Notes under the pieces: model-generated | Database searches by the model: none | Seen by the model: only the letters and a program-made list of their open reading frames with translations | Told to the model about the DNA's origin: nothing | Shown here: piece by piece, positions 36,028 through 44,929 of the stretch | Numbering within the stretch: the stretch's first letter is position 1 | How the letters are laid out: every line of letters starts with the position of its first letter | Assembly: GCA_945929965.1 (NCBI GenBank) | Contig: CAMEOT010000009.1 | Location: forward strand, 23,052 to 87,051 | Reading direction: 5' to 3' | DNA length: 64,000 bases | Origin: an uncultured Lachnospiraceae bacterium | Lineage (GTDB): Bacteria > Bacillota > Clostridia > Lachnospirales > Lachnospiraceae | Program-made: the position numbers and the translations under genes

Positions 36028-36756
36028 TTATTCGTCCCAGTTGTGATATACTGCCTGAACGTCATCATCGTCTTCTAACAGATCCAGTGTTCTCTGTAAA
36101 TTTTTCACAGCAGTCTCATCGGTCAGAGTTACATAATTCTGAGGGATCATGGTAACTTCCGCACTGATCATGGGAATTCCGGCATCTTCCAGCGCTTTAC
36201 GTACCTCTTCGAAATTATCGGGATCGGTCAGGATTTCGAAGCTGTCATCCTCCTCGGAGAAATCTTCCGCACCGGCATCCAGTGCAATCATCATCAGATC
36301 ATCTGCTTCCATATCACACTCTTCCTTGTCCACGATGATCTGTCCCTTTTTATCGAACATAAAGGATACGCATCCGGGAGTACCTACATTTCCCTGTCCC
36401 TTGGTGAATGCGCTTCTTACGTTAGCTGCGGTACGGTTGGTGTTGTCGGTAAGTGCATCTACAATAATAGCAATACCGTTAGGACCGTAACCTTCATAAG
36501 TTACATATTTGTAGTTTACATTGCCTACATCACCGGCCGCCTTTTTAATACCACGCTCGATGGTATCGTTGGGCATGTTGTTGGCTTTAGCCTTGGCGAT
36601 AACGGTTGCCAGCTTAAAGTTGTTGGCAGGATCGGGACCGCCCTCTTTTACAGCAACGGCGATTTCTCTTCCGATAATGGTAAAGATCTTACCCTTTGCT
36701 GCATCATTTTTCTCTTTTTTATGCTTAATATTAGCAAATTTAGAATGTCCTGACAT
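36028..36756 (-). CDS. YebC/PmpR family regulator
   Basis: A 242-residue cytosolic protein beginning [27 protein letters not shown] sequence (quoted in part), with GRGIKKA-type variant [30 protein letters not shown] and [17 protein letters not shown]. YebC proteins act as transcription regulators or, as shown for several members, relieve ribosome stalling at proline stretches. Start 36756 has AAAGGAG; the longer frame lacks support. Confidence 0.93.
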   Translation of the reverse strand: MSGHSKFANIKHKKEKNDAAKGKIFTIIGREIAVAVKEGGPDPANNFKLATVIAKAKANNMPNDTIERGIKKAAGDVGNVNYKYVTYEGYGPNGIAIIVDALTDNTNRTAANVRSAFTKGQGNVGTPGCVSFMFDKKGQIIVDKEECDMEADDLMMIALDAGAEDFSEEDDSFEILTDPDNFEEVRKALEDAGIPMISAEVTMIPQNYVTLTDETAVKNLQRTLDLLEDDDDVQAVYHNWDE

Positions 36757-36837
36757 CTTTGTTACTCCTTTGAACTTAAAGTTTCTTTCTCTTTGTATGC
36801 GCAACTCCTGCGCAATAACACTCTTTTTATCATATCA

Positions 36838-38238
36838 TTATTTTCGTTTTTCTTCAAGCACTGATTGTACGTCTTCTGAATTCTTCTGTGTTTTTTCCTC
36901 CGTAAGCTTTCTGACGAGAACACTTCCGATCATTTTTTTGACCACGGAAAGGATCTTGAAATTGTAACCTTTATAGTCCACATTGAACTGCTCATCCGGT
37001 TCCGGAATCCTGTCCAGTCTGGAAATCAGGAAGCCGTTTAACGTCTCGAATTCTTCCTCGTCAAAGGTAATGTCTAAAAGTTCTTCGACTTCCTTAAGCG
37101 GGGTCTTACCCTCCATGACATATTCGCCCTTACCGCGGTTCTTGATGTATTCCTGGTCTTCATCGTATTCGTCCATGATATTGCCTACGATCTCCTCCAG
37201 AATATCCTCCATGGCAATCAGTCCGTCGGTCTGACCGTATTCATCTACAACAATGACCATCTGCAGTTTCTGAGACTGCATCTCTTTGAACAGTTCATCA
37301 ATATTTTTCGTCTGAGGCACAAAATAGGGCTCTCTGAGCAGCCCATCCAGCTTCGCAATGGGCACATCCAGCTTGTCATCGCTGATGTGGAACCTCATGG
37401 CATCCTTCAGATGTAAGATACCGATGATATGGTCAATATTCTCTTCATACACCGGATAGCGGCTGTTCTTACCTCCCAGCATGGAAGCAATGGCATCCTT
37501 TAACTTTGTCTCGCCGTCGATAGCTACTATACTTCCGCGGTGTGTCATGATGTCTTGAGCTTCCTTGTCCCCGTATTCAAAAATATTTGAGATCATCTCT
37601 GCTTCACTTGCCTGGATGACACCCTGCTCATGACCTTCCTGTACCATGTTGATGATCTCTTCCTCGGTCACATCATTTTCATCTGTGTTATTGCGGACAC
37701 CGAAGAGGAATAATATTCCCTTTGCAGTCAGATTTACCAGACCCGTCAAAGGAGATAAGAGTCTCGTAATCCAAAAGATCGGATCAATGCAGGCATATGC
37801 CCACTTTTCCGGTTTCCTGGATGCCATTTTTCTCGGGATCAGTACTCCGAAGGTCAGCAGAATATAAATCATGGCAACAAAAGACAATACCGTTGCAATC
37901 CCGGAGATCACTCCCGTGGGAACATTTTGAAGCGACAATCCGCCGACATTGATCACATGCAGGCCGTCGTCTATCGTCTGCAGCCAGATATTCAGGTAAA
38001 AGGCACCCATTAGAATATTGATCAGCGTAATGACTAACTGTACCGTATTGATATAGATCCCCGGACGGCTGACCATCTCAGAAAGCCGCACCGACCGGCG
38101 ATCCTTTTCTTCCTCTGCTTTATGTAAGATCTCTTTTTCATTGAGGTTGTCAATGGCAGCATCAAATCCATAAAAAAACATATCTACCAATAGCAGCAGG
38201 AAAAAGAGAAATATGGCCACAGGCCCGCTAATATCCAT
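36838..38238 (-). CDS. CNNM/CorC-type membrane protein (DUF21-CBS-CorC)
   Basis: A 466-residue protein with a DUF21/CNNM membrane domain (four helices within about 1-190), a CBS pair (about 215-345; DIMTHRGSIVAIDGETKLKDAI and DELFKEMQSQKLQMVIVVDEYGQ), and a C-terminal CorC_HlyC domain ending in VRKLTEEKTQKNSED. Often called hemolysin family, but relatives are magnesium or other cation transporters/regulators. Substrate cannot be told from sequence. Confidence 0.88.
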   Translation of the reverse strand: MDISGPVAIFLFFLLLLVDMFFYGFDAAIDNLNEKEILHKAEEEKDRRSVRLSEMVSRPGIYINTVQLVITLINILMGAFYLNIWLQTIDDGLHVINVGGLSLQNVPTGVISGIATVLSFVAMIYILLTFGVLIPRKMASRKPEKWAYACIDPIFWITRLLSPLTGLVNLTAKGILFLFGVRNNTDENDVTEEEIINMVQEGHEQGVIQASEAEMISNIFEYGDKEAQDIMTHRGSIVAIDGETKLKDAIASMLGGKNSRYPVYEENIDHIIGILHLKDAMRFHISDDKLDVPIAKLDGLLREPYFVPQTKNIDELFKEMQSQKLQMVIVVDEYGQTDGLIAMEDILEEIVGNIMDEYDEDQEYIKNRGKGEYVMEGKTPLKEVEELLDITFDEEEFETLNGFLISRLDRIPEPDEQFNVDYKGYNFKILSVVKKMIGSVLVRKLTEEKTQKNSEDVQSVLEEKRK

Positions 38239-38303
38239 CGTTCATTTTATCCTTTCGTATTTTAATTCTTTTATATATTCCTCTGGATACGCAGGGTATC
38301 AGA

Positions 38304-38645
38304 CTATGTATCCAGTTCCAGACTTACCTTCAGTGCCCGGTTCACTCTCCGCATAATATCACCGTCGAGATGACATACTTTATCCTTTAATCTCTTCTTG
38401 TCAATGGTGCGCAGTTGTTCCAGAAGCACTACCGAATCCTTATCCATATCATAAAGACGGGCATTTAATTCAATGTGTGTAGGCAGCTTCGCCTTATTCA
38501 TCTTTGAGGTGATCGCAGCGCAGATCACGGTAGGACTGTGTTTGTTGCCAACATCATTCTGGATGATGAGCACCGGTCTGATACCGCCCTGTTCCGAGCC
38601 GATCACCGGCCGCAGATCCGCGTAATAGACATCTCCTCTTCTCAT
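38304..38645 (-). CDS. mazF: MazF/PemK-family endoribonuclease toxin
   Basis: A 113-residue protein with [30 protein letters not shown] and [22 protein letters not shown], the MazF/NdoA mRNA interferase pattern, plus [16 protein letters not shown]. It lies just after alr, as Bacillus ndoA does, but the antitoxin gene that normally stands between (mazE/ndoAI) is absent: only 74 bases separate it from alr. RBS AAGGAG. Confidence 0.9.
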   Translation of the reverse strand: MRRGDVYYADLRPVIGSEQGGIRPVLIIQNDVGNKHSPTVICAAITSKMNKAKLPTHIELNARLYDMDKDSVVLLEQLRTIDKKRLKDKVCHLDGDIMRRVNRALKVSLELDT

Positions 38646-38719
38646 TTCTACTCCTTATATCAGCGATTTAGGATAAGTATTGCCGATTCTTACGGAGTTA
38701 TACGAACACCTTTGATCCG

Positions 38720-39919
38720 TCAGAAATTTTCAAAATAGTCTCTTACTTCTGTGATCTCACCATGCTGTATGTAGACCCTGGGAATTCTTTTCCCCAGGTC
38801 ACAGACAAATTCATAATTAAATCTGCCGGAGAGTTCTCCCAGTTCTTCCGCGGTGATCCGCTCTGTACCGTCCATACCGAGAAGCGTTACTTTGTCTCCA
38901 TCCATTGCTTCCGGAATCTCCGAAATATCCACCATGAACTGATCCATACAGACTCTTCCGAGGATCGGTGCCCTCTTCCCGTGGATCAGTACATAGCCTC
39001 TTCCGGACAGGCTTCTGGGATAGCCGTCTCCGTAACCTACGGGGATCGTGGCTACTCTGGTGTCCTTCTGTGCTGTAAACAGCCCACCGTAGCTGACGCT
39101 CTGTCCCGCATAAATCATCTTGCAGTATACAATATGGCTGTAGAGAGACATGGCTGCCCGCAGGGGTACAATGTCTTTACTTACTTCTTCGGAAGGATAC
39201 AGACCGTAGGCCGTGATTCCCGCCCGAACCATATCCATATTCGCCTGGGGCATTTCCAAGATTGCAGCACTATTGGAGCAGTGTTTGACAGGAATAGTAA
39301 TCCCCAGTTCTGTCTGTATTTTGTCAATAAAATTCTGAAAAAGCTCCAGCTGATGATTCGCCGAAGTCTTATCCGCCTCATCGGATTTGGCAAAATGGGT
39401 AAAAATACCCTCCACCTCCAGCTCCGGATGCTCTATAAGAAATCTGACGAACTCCAGTCCTTCCTCATCCGGCGTAATGCCGATTCTGCCCATGCCGGTA
39501 TCTACCTTGATATGAACCTTTGCCTTCTGTCCGACCTTTACCGCTGCTGCGGCCAGCTCTTCCACCGTATCCCTGCGGTAGACTGCCGGACGGATCTCCT
39601 CCCGGATCAGTTCTTCGTAGCAATAGGGAAAAGTATATCCCAGGATCAGGATCGGTTTCTTCACGCCTGCTTCTCTGAGTACATGTGCCTCTTCATAAGT
39701 AGCTGCTGCATAGCCGAACATGAAATCCAGCTGCTCTAACATTTTCGCAATAGGGACACCACCATGACCATATCCGTCCGTCTTAATGACTGCCAGTATT
39801 TTCGTGTTCTCCGCAATATTTTCTTTCATATGGACCATATTTTCCCAGATGGCATCCAGATCCACTTCCGCCCATACCCGTTGATAGGACTCTAATTTTT
39901 CCTGCAGTTCTCTCGTCAT
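38720..39919 (-). CDS. alr: Alanine racemase
   Basis: A 399-residue PLP enzyme making D-alanine for peptidoglycan. The PLP Lys is Lys46 in AVIKTDGYGHGG; the second catalytic base Tyr is expected in QSVSYGGLF, and GRVCMDQFMVDIS is a typical C-terminal domain element. It lies between nnr and mazF on the same strand, 4 bases after nnr. Confidence 0.95.
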   Translation of the reverse strand: MTRELQEKLESYQRVWAEVDLDAIWENMVHMKENIAENTKILAVIKTDGYGHGGVPIAKMLEQLDFMFGYAAATYEEAHVLREAGVKKPILILGYTFPYCYEELIREEIRPAVYRRDTVEELAAAAVKVGQKAKVHIKVDTGMGRIGITPDEEGLEFVRFLIEHPELEVEGIFTHFAKSDEADKTSANHQLELFQNFIDKIQTELGITIPVKHCSNSAAILEMPQANMDMVRAGITAYGLYPSEEVSKDIVPLRAAMSLYSHIVYCKMIYAGQSVSYGGLFTAQKDTRVATIPVGYGDGYPRSLSGRGYVLIHGKRAPILGRVCMDQFMVDISEIPEAMDGDKVTLLGMDGTERITAEELGELSGRFNYEFVCDLGKRIPRVYIQHGEITEVRDYFENF

Positions 39920-39923
39920 ATTT

Positions 39924-41426
39924 TCACGCTTTCTTATTTTGATTTTTCATCAGACATTCGGCGATATCTCCCGCCATCACACCATATTCGGTATGAAGTC
40001 CGGCCGCCAGATCTCCTGCCATGCCGTGCAGATATACGCCACAGGTCGCAGCCTCCGAGGCATCCATTCCCTGCGCCAGCAATCCCAGGATCACGCCGGT
40101 CAGCACATCTCCGCTGCCTGCCGTAGCCATTCCGCTGTTGCCCGTGGTATTCAGATAGCAGGCTCCCTGTTCCTTACATACCACAGTCCTCGCATCCTTG
40201 GCAACTGCTACAGCATGAAATCGCTTGGCCAGTATTTTCGCACATGTGGGGAGATCGTCCTTGCACTCTGAGGTCGTCCGTTTTAGCAGTCTTGACATTT
40301 CCCCCACATGAGGTGTCAGAAGGATCACTCTGCCTTCTGCACCCTGAGCGCGCAGTTCTTCTGCCAGCATCCTGCCGTTCTCCTCTGCCAACAGGTTTAG
40401 GGCATCTGCATCCAGCACCAGCGGCTTCCTGCTTCTCTCCACCACGGTCTTCAGACATTGCAGTGCCTGTTCTTCTCTGCCGATGCCGGGACCTATGGCG
40501 ATGACATCCGCCCAGTCTAAGCTCTCCGTCAGCTGTCTGCAGGAGCCGTACAACGCTTCCGGAATCCCCTGCTGTATGATCTGTCGGTTCTCTTCCGCGG
40601 TAATCACCTTTACCATGCCGGCTCCGGTACGATAGGCTGCTTTCGCCGCCAAAATGGCTGCCCCCGCCATGCCGTTACTTCCTGCAACAAGCAGTGCTTT
40701 GCCGAAGCTTCCTTTGTTCCCCGCAGCGTTTCTCTTAAGTAACTGTACGGAACCTTTCTCATAAGTGTACATTTCTGGTTCCTGTCCTAAGAAGCTCTCC
40801 GGTCCGATCCCCACATTCGCAGTCCGGACTTCTCCGGCGTATTCCGCACCGGGATACAGTACCAGTCCTCTCTTACAGAAACCAAAAGTGACCGTGGCAT
40901 CCGCCAGAAATGCACAACCCAGCACTCTGCCGGTATCTGAGCAGATACCGCTTGGCACATCCAGTGCCAGCTTAAATCCCTCTGCCATGTTCATCTCTTT
41001 CACGGCATCCGCATAGTTTCCTTCCACAGGGCGGCTCAATCCAACGCCGAAGAGGGCGTCTACAATTACATTATATTCATCCACCGCAATATTACTGTCT
41101 GTCTTCACCGGAAAATGTTGCAAAGTCTGCCACTGCGATTTCCACTGATTTGTAGCTCTCTGCATATCTCCCACGCATTTTACCGCGACTGCGTATCCGT
41201 CCGCCGCAAGAAGTCTTGCTAACGCCAGGCCATCGCCGCCATTGTTCCCCATACCAGCAAAAATGAGCACTTTCGTCCGTTCTTTCACGGCATCAAAGCG
41301 CTCTTTTATAAAATCCTCCGCTACCAGCGCCGCTCTCTCCATCAGAACCGGCCCCGGTATGCCGAGGTACTCTATGGTATTCTTATCGTATTGCTTCATT
41401 TCCTGTGCAGTTACCAGATATTTCAT
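39924..41426 (-). CDS. nnr: Bifunctional NAD(P)H-hydrate repair enzyme Nnr
   Basis: A 500-residue fusion of NAD(P)HX epimerase (1-210; FAGMGNNGGDGLALARLL and LALDVPSGICSDTG) and ADP/ATP-dependent NAD(P)HX dehydratase (about 225-495; KGSFGKALLVAGSNGMAGA and NSGMATAGSGDVLTGV). It repairs hydrated, damaged NAD(P)H. One base separates its start from the upstream coiled-coil gene, and alr follows by 4 bases, so co-expression is likely. Confidence 0.95.
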   Translation of the reverse strand: MKYLVTAQEMKQYDKNTIEYLGIPGPVLMERAALVAEDFIKERFDAVKERTKVLIFAGMGNNGGDGLALARLLAADGYAVAVKCVGDMQRATNQWKSQWQTLQHFPVKTDSNIAVDEYNVIVDALFGVGLSRPVEGNYADAVKEMNMAEGFKLALDVPSGICSDTGRVLGCAFLADATVTFGFCKRGLVLYPGAEYAGEVRTANVGIGPESFLGQEPEMYTYEKGSVQLLKRNAAGNKGSFGKALLVAGSNGMAGAAILAAKAAYRTGAGMVKVITAEENRQIIQQGIPEALYGSCRQLTESLDWADVIAIGPGIGREEQALQCLKTVVERSRKPLVLDADALNLLAEENGRMLAEELRAQGAEGRVILLTPHVGEMSRLLKRTTSECKDDLPTCAKILAKRFHAVAVAKDARTVVCKEQGACYLNTTGNSGMATAGSGDVLTGVILGLLAQGMDASEAATCGVYLHGMAGDLAAGLHTEYGVMAGDIAECLMKNQNKKA

Positions 41427-41427
41427 A

Positions 41428-42066
41428 CTATTTTTGCTCCGGATTATATTTCATGTCAAACAGATTGACCACCTCTGCACCAAAGATGTCATGCATGTAG
41501 TTATAGATCTCCTGATTCTGCTGTTCCATCTGCTGTTTCTCAATCAGACGTTTTTTCAGTTCAATGCGGATCGCGCCCACCCACTCTGCAGTCTCATTGA
41601 TCTGTTTGTCATTATCCTTCATAATATCATAGCAGCACTCCATAGTAAACATCATTAGCTGAAGATTTAATCTTTCGATCTCCCGGGGGAGGTCTTTCAG
41701 CTCATCTTCATAAGCTTCCAGCTTCTCATTGCACTCTTCGATCAGGCGCTTATGTTCTTCGATCTGCCTGTTCAGCTTACTGTCCTCTCCCTGCTGTTCT
41801 GCCTCATCCACCATGGGAACGATCTCTTTCATCAGCTTCTTTTTCAGATTGCGGATATCCTTCGACTCTGTATTAAGCTTTCCCTGTCTTTTTAACAGCT
41901 GGTTCAAGGCATCCTCTGTCTCTTTTAACGGAACAGAACCGGTCTTATTCAGCAGCTTGTACCACTTATTATCCAGGGTGAGTACAGGCAGATGTTTCCC
42001 AACAAGTGCACTTTTAAAAGCTTCCTGCCGGTTCCTCGCATTTTCTTCTGCGTTATCGTTGCCCAT
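41428..42066 (-). CDS. Coiled-coil protein of unknown function
   Basis: A 212-residue, highly charged cytosolic protein. Residues 55-185 are predicted continuous coiled coil (heptads such as RNLKKKLMKEIVPMVDEAEQ and EECNEKLEAYEDELKDLPR). The N-terminus has HLPVLTLDNKWYKLLNK and the C-terminus DIFGAEVVNLFDMKY, both looking conserved. No family recognised. It is one base from nnr. Upstream lies a structured repeat region (42095-42219), so its promoter is unclear. Confidence 0.7.
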   Translation of the reverse strand: MGNDNAEENARNRQEAFKSALVGKHLPVLTLDNKWYKLLNKTGSVPLKETEDALNQLLKRQGKLNTESKDIRNLKKKLMKEIVPMVDEAEQQGEDSKLNRQIEEHKRLIEECNEKLEAYEDELKDLPREIERLNLQLMMFTMECCYDIMKDNDKQINETAEWVGAIRIELKKRLIEKQQMEQQNQEIYNYMHDIFGAEVVNLFDMKYNPEQK

Positions 42067-42094
42067 AATATCACTCCCTTTTATGCCTTACTCT

Positions 42095-42219
42095 CTCGTA
42101 AGCTCACGAATTCGTACTATCGCACTCTTCATCCCGCTTCGCAGGATATTCGTTCGCTAATGAACCCAGAAAAACAAATGTCTGCTTCGCAGCAGCTTGT
42201 TTTTCCCTGAGGCTCATTA
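42095..42219. repeat. Structured palindromic repeat between rex and the coiled-coil gene
   Basis: Three hairpins in tandem: one with ATCC/GGAT around GC-TTC-GC (42131-42147), and a nested one in which TAATGA (42158-42163) pairs with 42214-42219, AAAAACAA (42170-42177) with 42197-42204, and CTGC (42182-42185) with GCAG (42189-42192). The minus strand contains GAACGAATAT, shared with the repeat downstream of leuS. The right arm overlaps the rex stop codon. Confidence 0.6.
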
Positions 42220-42858
42220 TTTTATATCTGAGTTGTAACGGTTAATATTATACGAAAGTTTCATTAAACTGTCTGACAGATGTACATTCTCTACTTGTAT
42301 TCCCTCCGGAACATTCAGATCCACATGCGCAAAGTTCCAGATGGCACGGATCCCGTTCGCCACCAGCTTGTCAGCCACTTCTACAGCGCTGGTCTTGGGA
42401 ATCGTCAGTACTGCAATATCTATGTCATTCTCCCGGATAAAAGATTCCAGCTGCTCCATGGGCATAACCTTCACACCACGGACATCCTTCCCCACAAGCT
42501 CCGGATTCGCATCGAACATTCCCTTAAAAATAAAACCACGACGCTCAAAGTTCAAATAATTACCCAGGGCTCTGCCCAGGTTACCGGCTCCGATAATAAC
42601 GAAATTATGCTGCTTATCCAGACCTAATATCTTACCGATCTCACGGTACAGATATTCTACATTATATCCATATCCCTGCTGACCAAATCCGCCGAAATTA
42701 TTAAAATCCTGTCGTATCTGGGATGCGGTCACCTTCATCAGTCCGGAAAGTTCCTGCGAAGAGATACGTTCTACACCTTCATCCTTAAGTTCCCCCAAAT
42801 ATCGAAAGTATCTGGGCAGTCTGCCAATCACAGCCTGTGAAATTTCTTTTGCTTCCAA
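42217..42858 (-). CDS. rex: Redox-sensing transcriptional repressor Rex
   Basis: A 213-residue repressor that senses the NADH/NAD+ ratio. Winged-helix N-terminus: ISQAVIGRLPRYFRYLGEL and KVTASQIRQDFNNFGGFGQQG; Rossmann domain with VIIGAGNLGRALGNY. The start is placed at TTG 42858, because GGAGG is 8 bases upstream (42867-42871) and the length then equals typical Rex (about 210-215). The frame extends to an ATG at 42999 that overlaps the divergent ABC-F gene and has no ribosome site. Beside an ABC-F gene, as in Bacillus (ydiH-ydiF). Confidence 0.94.
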   Translation of the reverse strand: MEAKEISQAVIGRLPRYFRYLGELKDEGVERISSQELSGLMKVTASQIRQDFNNFGGFGQQGYGYNVEYLYREIGKILGLDKQHNFVIIGAGNLGRALGNYLNFERRGFIFKGMFDANPELVGKDVRGVKVMPMEQLESFIRENDIDIAVLTIPKTSAVEVADKLVANGIRAIWNFAHVDLNVPEGIQVENVHLSDSLMKLSYNINRYNSDIK

Positions 42859-42881
42859 TACTTTCACCTCCGATTTTTTTA

Positions 42882-42911
42882 AGTATACACCATATGTTAA
42901 AAACTTGTCAA
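42882..42911 (-). promoter_or_regulatory. SigmaA promoter of rex
   Basis: Minus-strand -35 TTGACA (42911-42906), 18-base spacer, -10 TATACT (42887-42882). The leader would be short, about 17 bases, and include the GGAGG. Its -35 is one arm of the palindrome 42905-42922. Confidence 0.7.
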
Positions 42912-42922
42912 TGAATTGACAG
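42905..42922. promoter_or_regulatory. Rex-like operator palindrome shared by divergent promoters
   Basis: TTGTCAA-TGAA-TTGACAG has the 7-4-7 layout of clostridial Rex sites (TTGTTAA-N4-TTAACAA), matching 6 of 7 and 5 of 7 arm positions; the core TGTCAAT-GA-ATTGACA is a perfect 16-base palindrome. It contains the -35 hexamers of both rex and the ABC-F gene. Confidence 0.55.
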
Positions 42923-42944
42923 GTTTTCTTCTTTTCGCTACAAT
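42916..42944 (+). promoter_or_regulatory. SigmaA promoter of the ABC-F gene
   Basis: Perfect -35 TTGACA (42916-42921), 17-base spacer, -10 TACAAT (42939-42944). The ABC-F ATG is 54 bases beyond the -10. Confidence 0.8.
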
Positions 42945-42997
42945 AAAATTTAAAAAGCCCGTTCTGTGTGGGCTGGAAATAAAGGATACTTACTACC

Positions 42998-44929
42998 ATG
43001 ATATTATCTTGTCAGAATATTTCAAAAGCATTTGTAGAAAATCAGGTATTGAAAAATGTCTCTTTTCATATAGAGGATCATGAAAAAGCTGCCATCGTGG
43101 GCATCAACGGTGCCGGAAAAACAACGCTGCTCCGCATCATTGTAGGAGAAATGACTCCCGATGACGGACAGGTGGTTCTGGCAAAGGACAAGACACTTGG
43201 GTATCTTGCCCAGAACAGCACCGTGGATACCTCTCACACCATTTACGAGGAACTGTTGTCCGTCAAGGCGGATCTGTTGCGCCTGGAGGAAAAGATCCGG
43301 GAATGCGAAAACAATATGAAGCATGCTGATGGGGACGCTCTGGATGACCTGATGAAGCAGTACACCTCTCTCACCCACGCTTTCGAGACCGGCGGCGGCT
43401 ATCTCTACCGCAGTGAGCTGGTAGGAGTGTTAAAGGGTCTTGGCTTTACCGAAGATGAATTTTCCAAGCCGGTTGCCACACTCTCCGGCGGTCAAAAGAC
43501 CCGGGTGGCGTTAGGACGGCTTCTGTTACAGAACCCTGATCTCATTATCCTGGACGAGCCGACGAACCACTTAGATATGAATTCCATCGCCTGGTTAGAG
43601 ACTTATCTGTTGAATTACAAAGGAACCGTTCTCATCGTCTCCCACGACCGGTATTTCCTGGACCGGATCGCCGGGAAAGTCATCGAGATCGATCAGTCCA
43701 AGGCTACGACCTTTATGGGCAATTACTCCGATTATGCCGTAAAAAAGGAACAGCTACGCGTTGCTGCCTGGAATGCCTATATGAACCAGCAGCGTGAGAT
43801 CAAGCATCAGGAAGAAGTTATCGAAAAATTAAAGTCCTTCAACCGGGAAAAGTCCATCAAACGGGCGGAAAGCCGGGAGAAAATGTTGGACAAGATTGAG
43901 GTCATCGAAAAGCCCTCCGAGGTCCGCACGGATATGAAGCTGACTCTGACGCCCCGGATCTTAAGCGGCAATGATGTGCTGACTGTGGAGCATCTGTCCA
44001 AAAGCTTTGACTCCCATAAGCTTTTTACCGATGTCAATTTCGAGATCAAGCGCGGTGAACACGTGGCGATCATCGGTGATAATGGCAGCGGCAAGACCAC
44101 TTTGCTTAAGATCTTAAACGGTCTCGTTCCTGCCGATCAGGGCACTTTCCGCTTAGGTTCCAATGTAGAGATTGGTTATTACGATCAGGAGCATCATGTG
44201 CTCCACAGCGAGAAGACATTGTTCGAAGAGATCTCGGACGATTATCCCTACCTGAACAATACCCAGATCCGCAATGTACTGGCGGCTTTCCTCTTCACCG
44301 GGGAGGATGTGTTCAAGCGCATCAGTGATCTGAGCGGCGGTGAGCGCGGACGCGTGTCTCTCGCCAAGCTGGTACTCTCCAACGCAAACTTCCTCATCCT
44401 GGATGAGCCGACGAACCACTTAGATATCATGTCCAAGGAGATTCTGGAGGATGCCCTGAACGGTTACGAAGGGACCATATTGTATGTCTCCCACGACCGA
44501 TATTTTATCAACCGTACCGCCCACAGGATCCTGGATCTGACGGAGGGACAATTCGTAAGTTATGTTGGAAATTATGACTACTATCTGGAAAAACACGACA
44601 CCGTAATGGCTGCCATAGAGGCTAATGCACCGCAGAATGCGGATGCAGATAGTGCTGTTGCTGCTAAGGCTGCAGAATCCGAAGTCAAATTGGACTGGAA
44701 AGCCCAGAAGGAAGAACAAGCAAGACTCCGAAAAAAGGAAAATGACCTGAAAAAATGCGAAGAAAAGATTGCCGAACTGGAAGCTCGCATCTCCGAGATC
44801 GACACTGAAATGTCCGATCCCGCCATCGGTACCCAGGTGGCGAAATTGCAGGAGCTGTCCAAAGAGCAGGCAGCCTGCCAGGAACAATTGGAAAAATTAT
44901 ATGAACAGTGGGAAGAACTGGCGGAGTAA
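42998..44929 (+). CDS. ABC-F family ATPase (YdiF-like)
   Basis: A 643-residue cytosolic protein with two ABC domains and no membrane part. Walker A motifs: GINGAGKTTLLRI and GDNGSGKTTLLKIL; signatures LSGGQKTRVALGR and LSGGERGRVSLAK; a charged interdomain linker (about 245-310) and a C-terminal coiled coil (about 570-640). ABC-F proteins act on the ribosome E site to relieve stalls; some give antibiotic resistance. The Rex neighbour points to the housekeeping YdiF group. It is convergent with icd across a repeat element that supplies its terminator and overlaps its stop codon. Confidence 0.92.
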   Translation: MILSCQNISKAFVENQVLKNVSFHIEDHEKAAIVGINGAGKTTLLRIIVGEMTPDDGQVVLAKDKTLGYLAQNSTVDTSHTIYEELLSVKADLLRLEEKIRECENNMKHADGDALDDLMKQYTSLTHAFETGGGYLYRSELVGVLKGLGFTEDEFSKPVATLSGGQKTRVALGRLLLQNPDLIILDEPTNHLDMNSIAWLETYLLNYKGTVLIVSHDRYFLDRIAGKVIEIDQSKATTFMGNYSDYAVKKEQLRVAAWNAYMNQQREIKHQEEVIEKLKSFNREKSIKRAESREKMLDKIEVIEKPSEVRTDMKLTLTPRILSGNDVLTVEHLSKSFDSHKLFTDVNFEIKRGEHVAIIGDNGSGKTTLLKILNGLVPADQGTFRLGSNVEIGYYDQEHHVLHSEKTLFEEISDDYPYLNNTQIRNVLAAFLFTGEDVFKRISDLSGGERGRVSLAKLVLSNANFLILDEPTNHLDIMSKEILEDALNGYEGTILYVSHDRYFINRTAHRILDLTEGQFVSYVGNYDYYLEKHDTVMAAIEANAPQNADADSAVAAKAAESEVKLDWKAQKEEQARLRKKENDLKKCEEKIAELEARISEIDTEMSDPAIGTQVAKLQELSKEQAACQEQLEKLYEQWEELAE

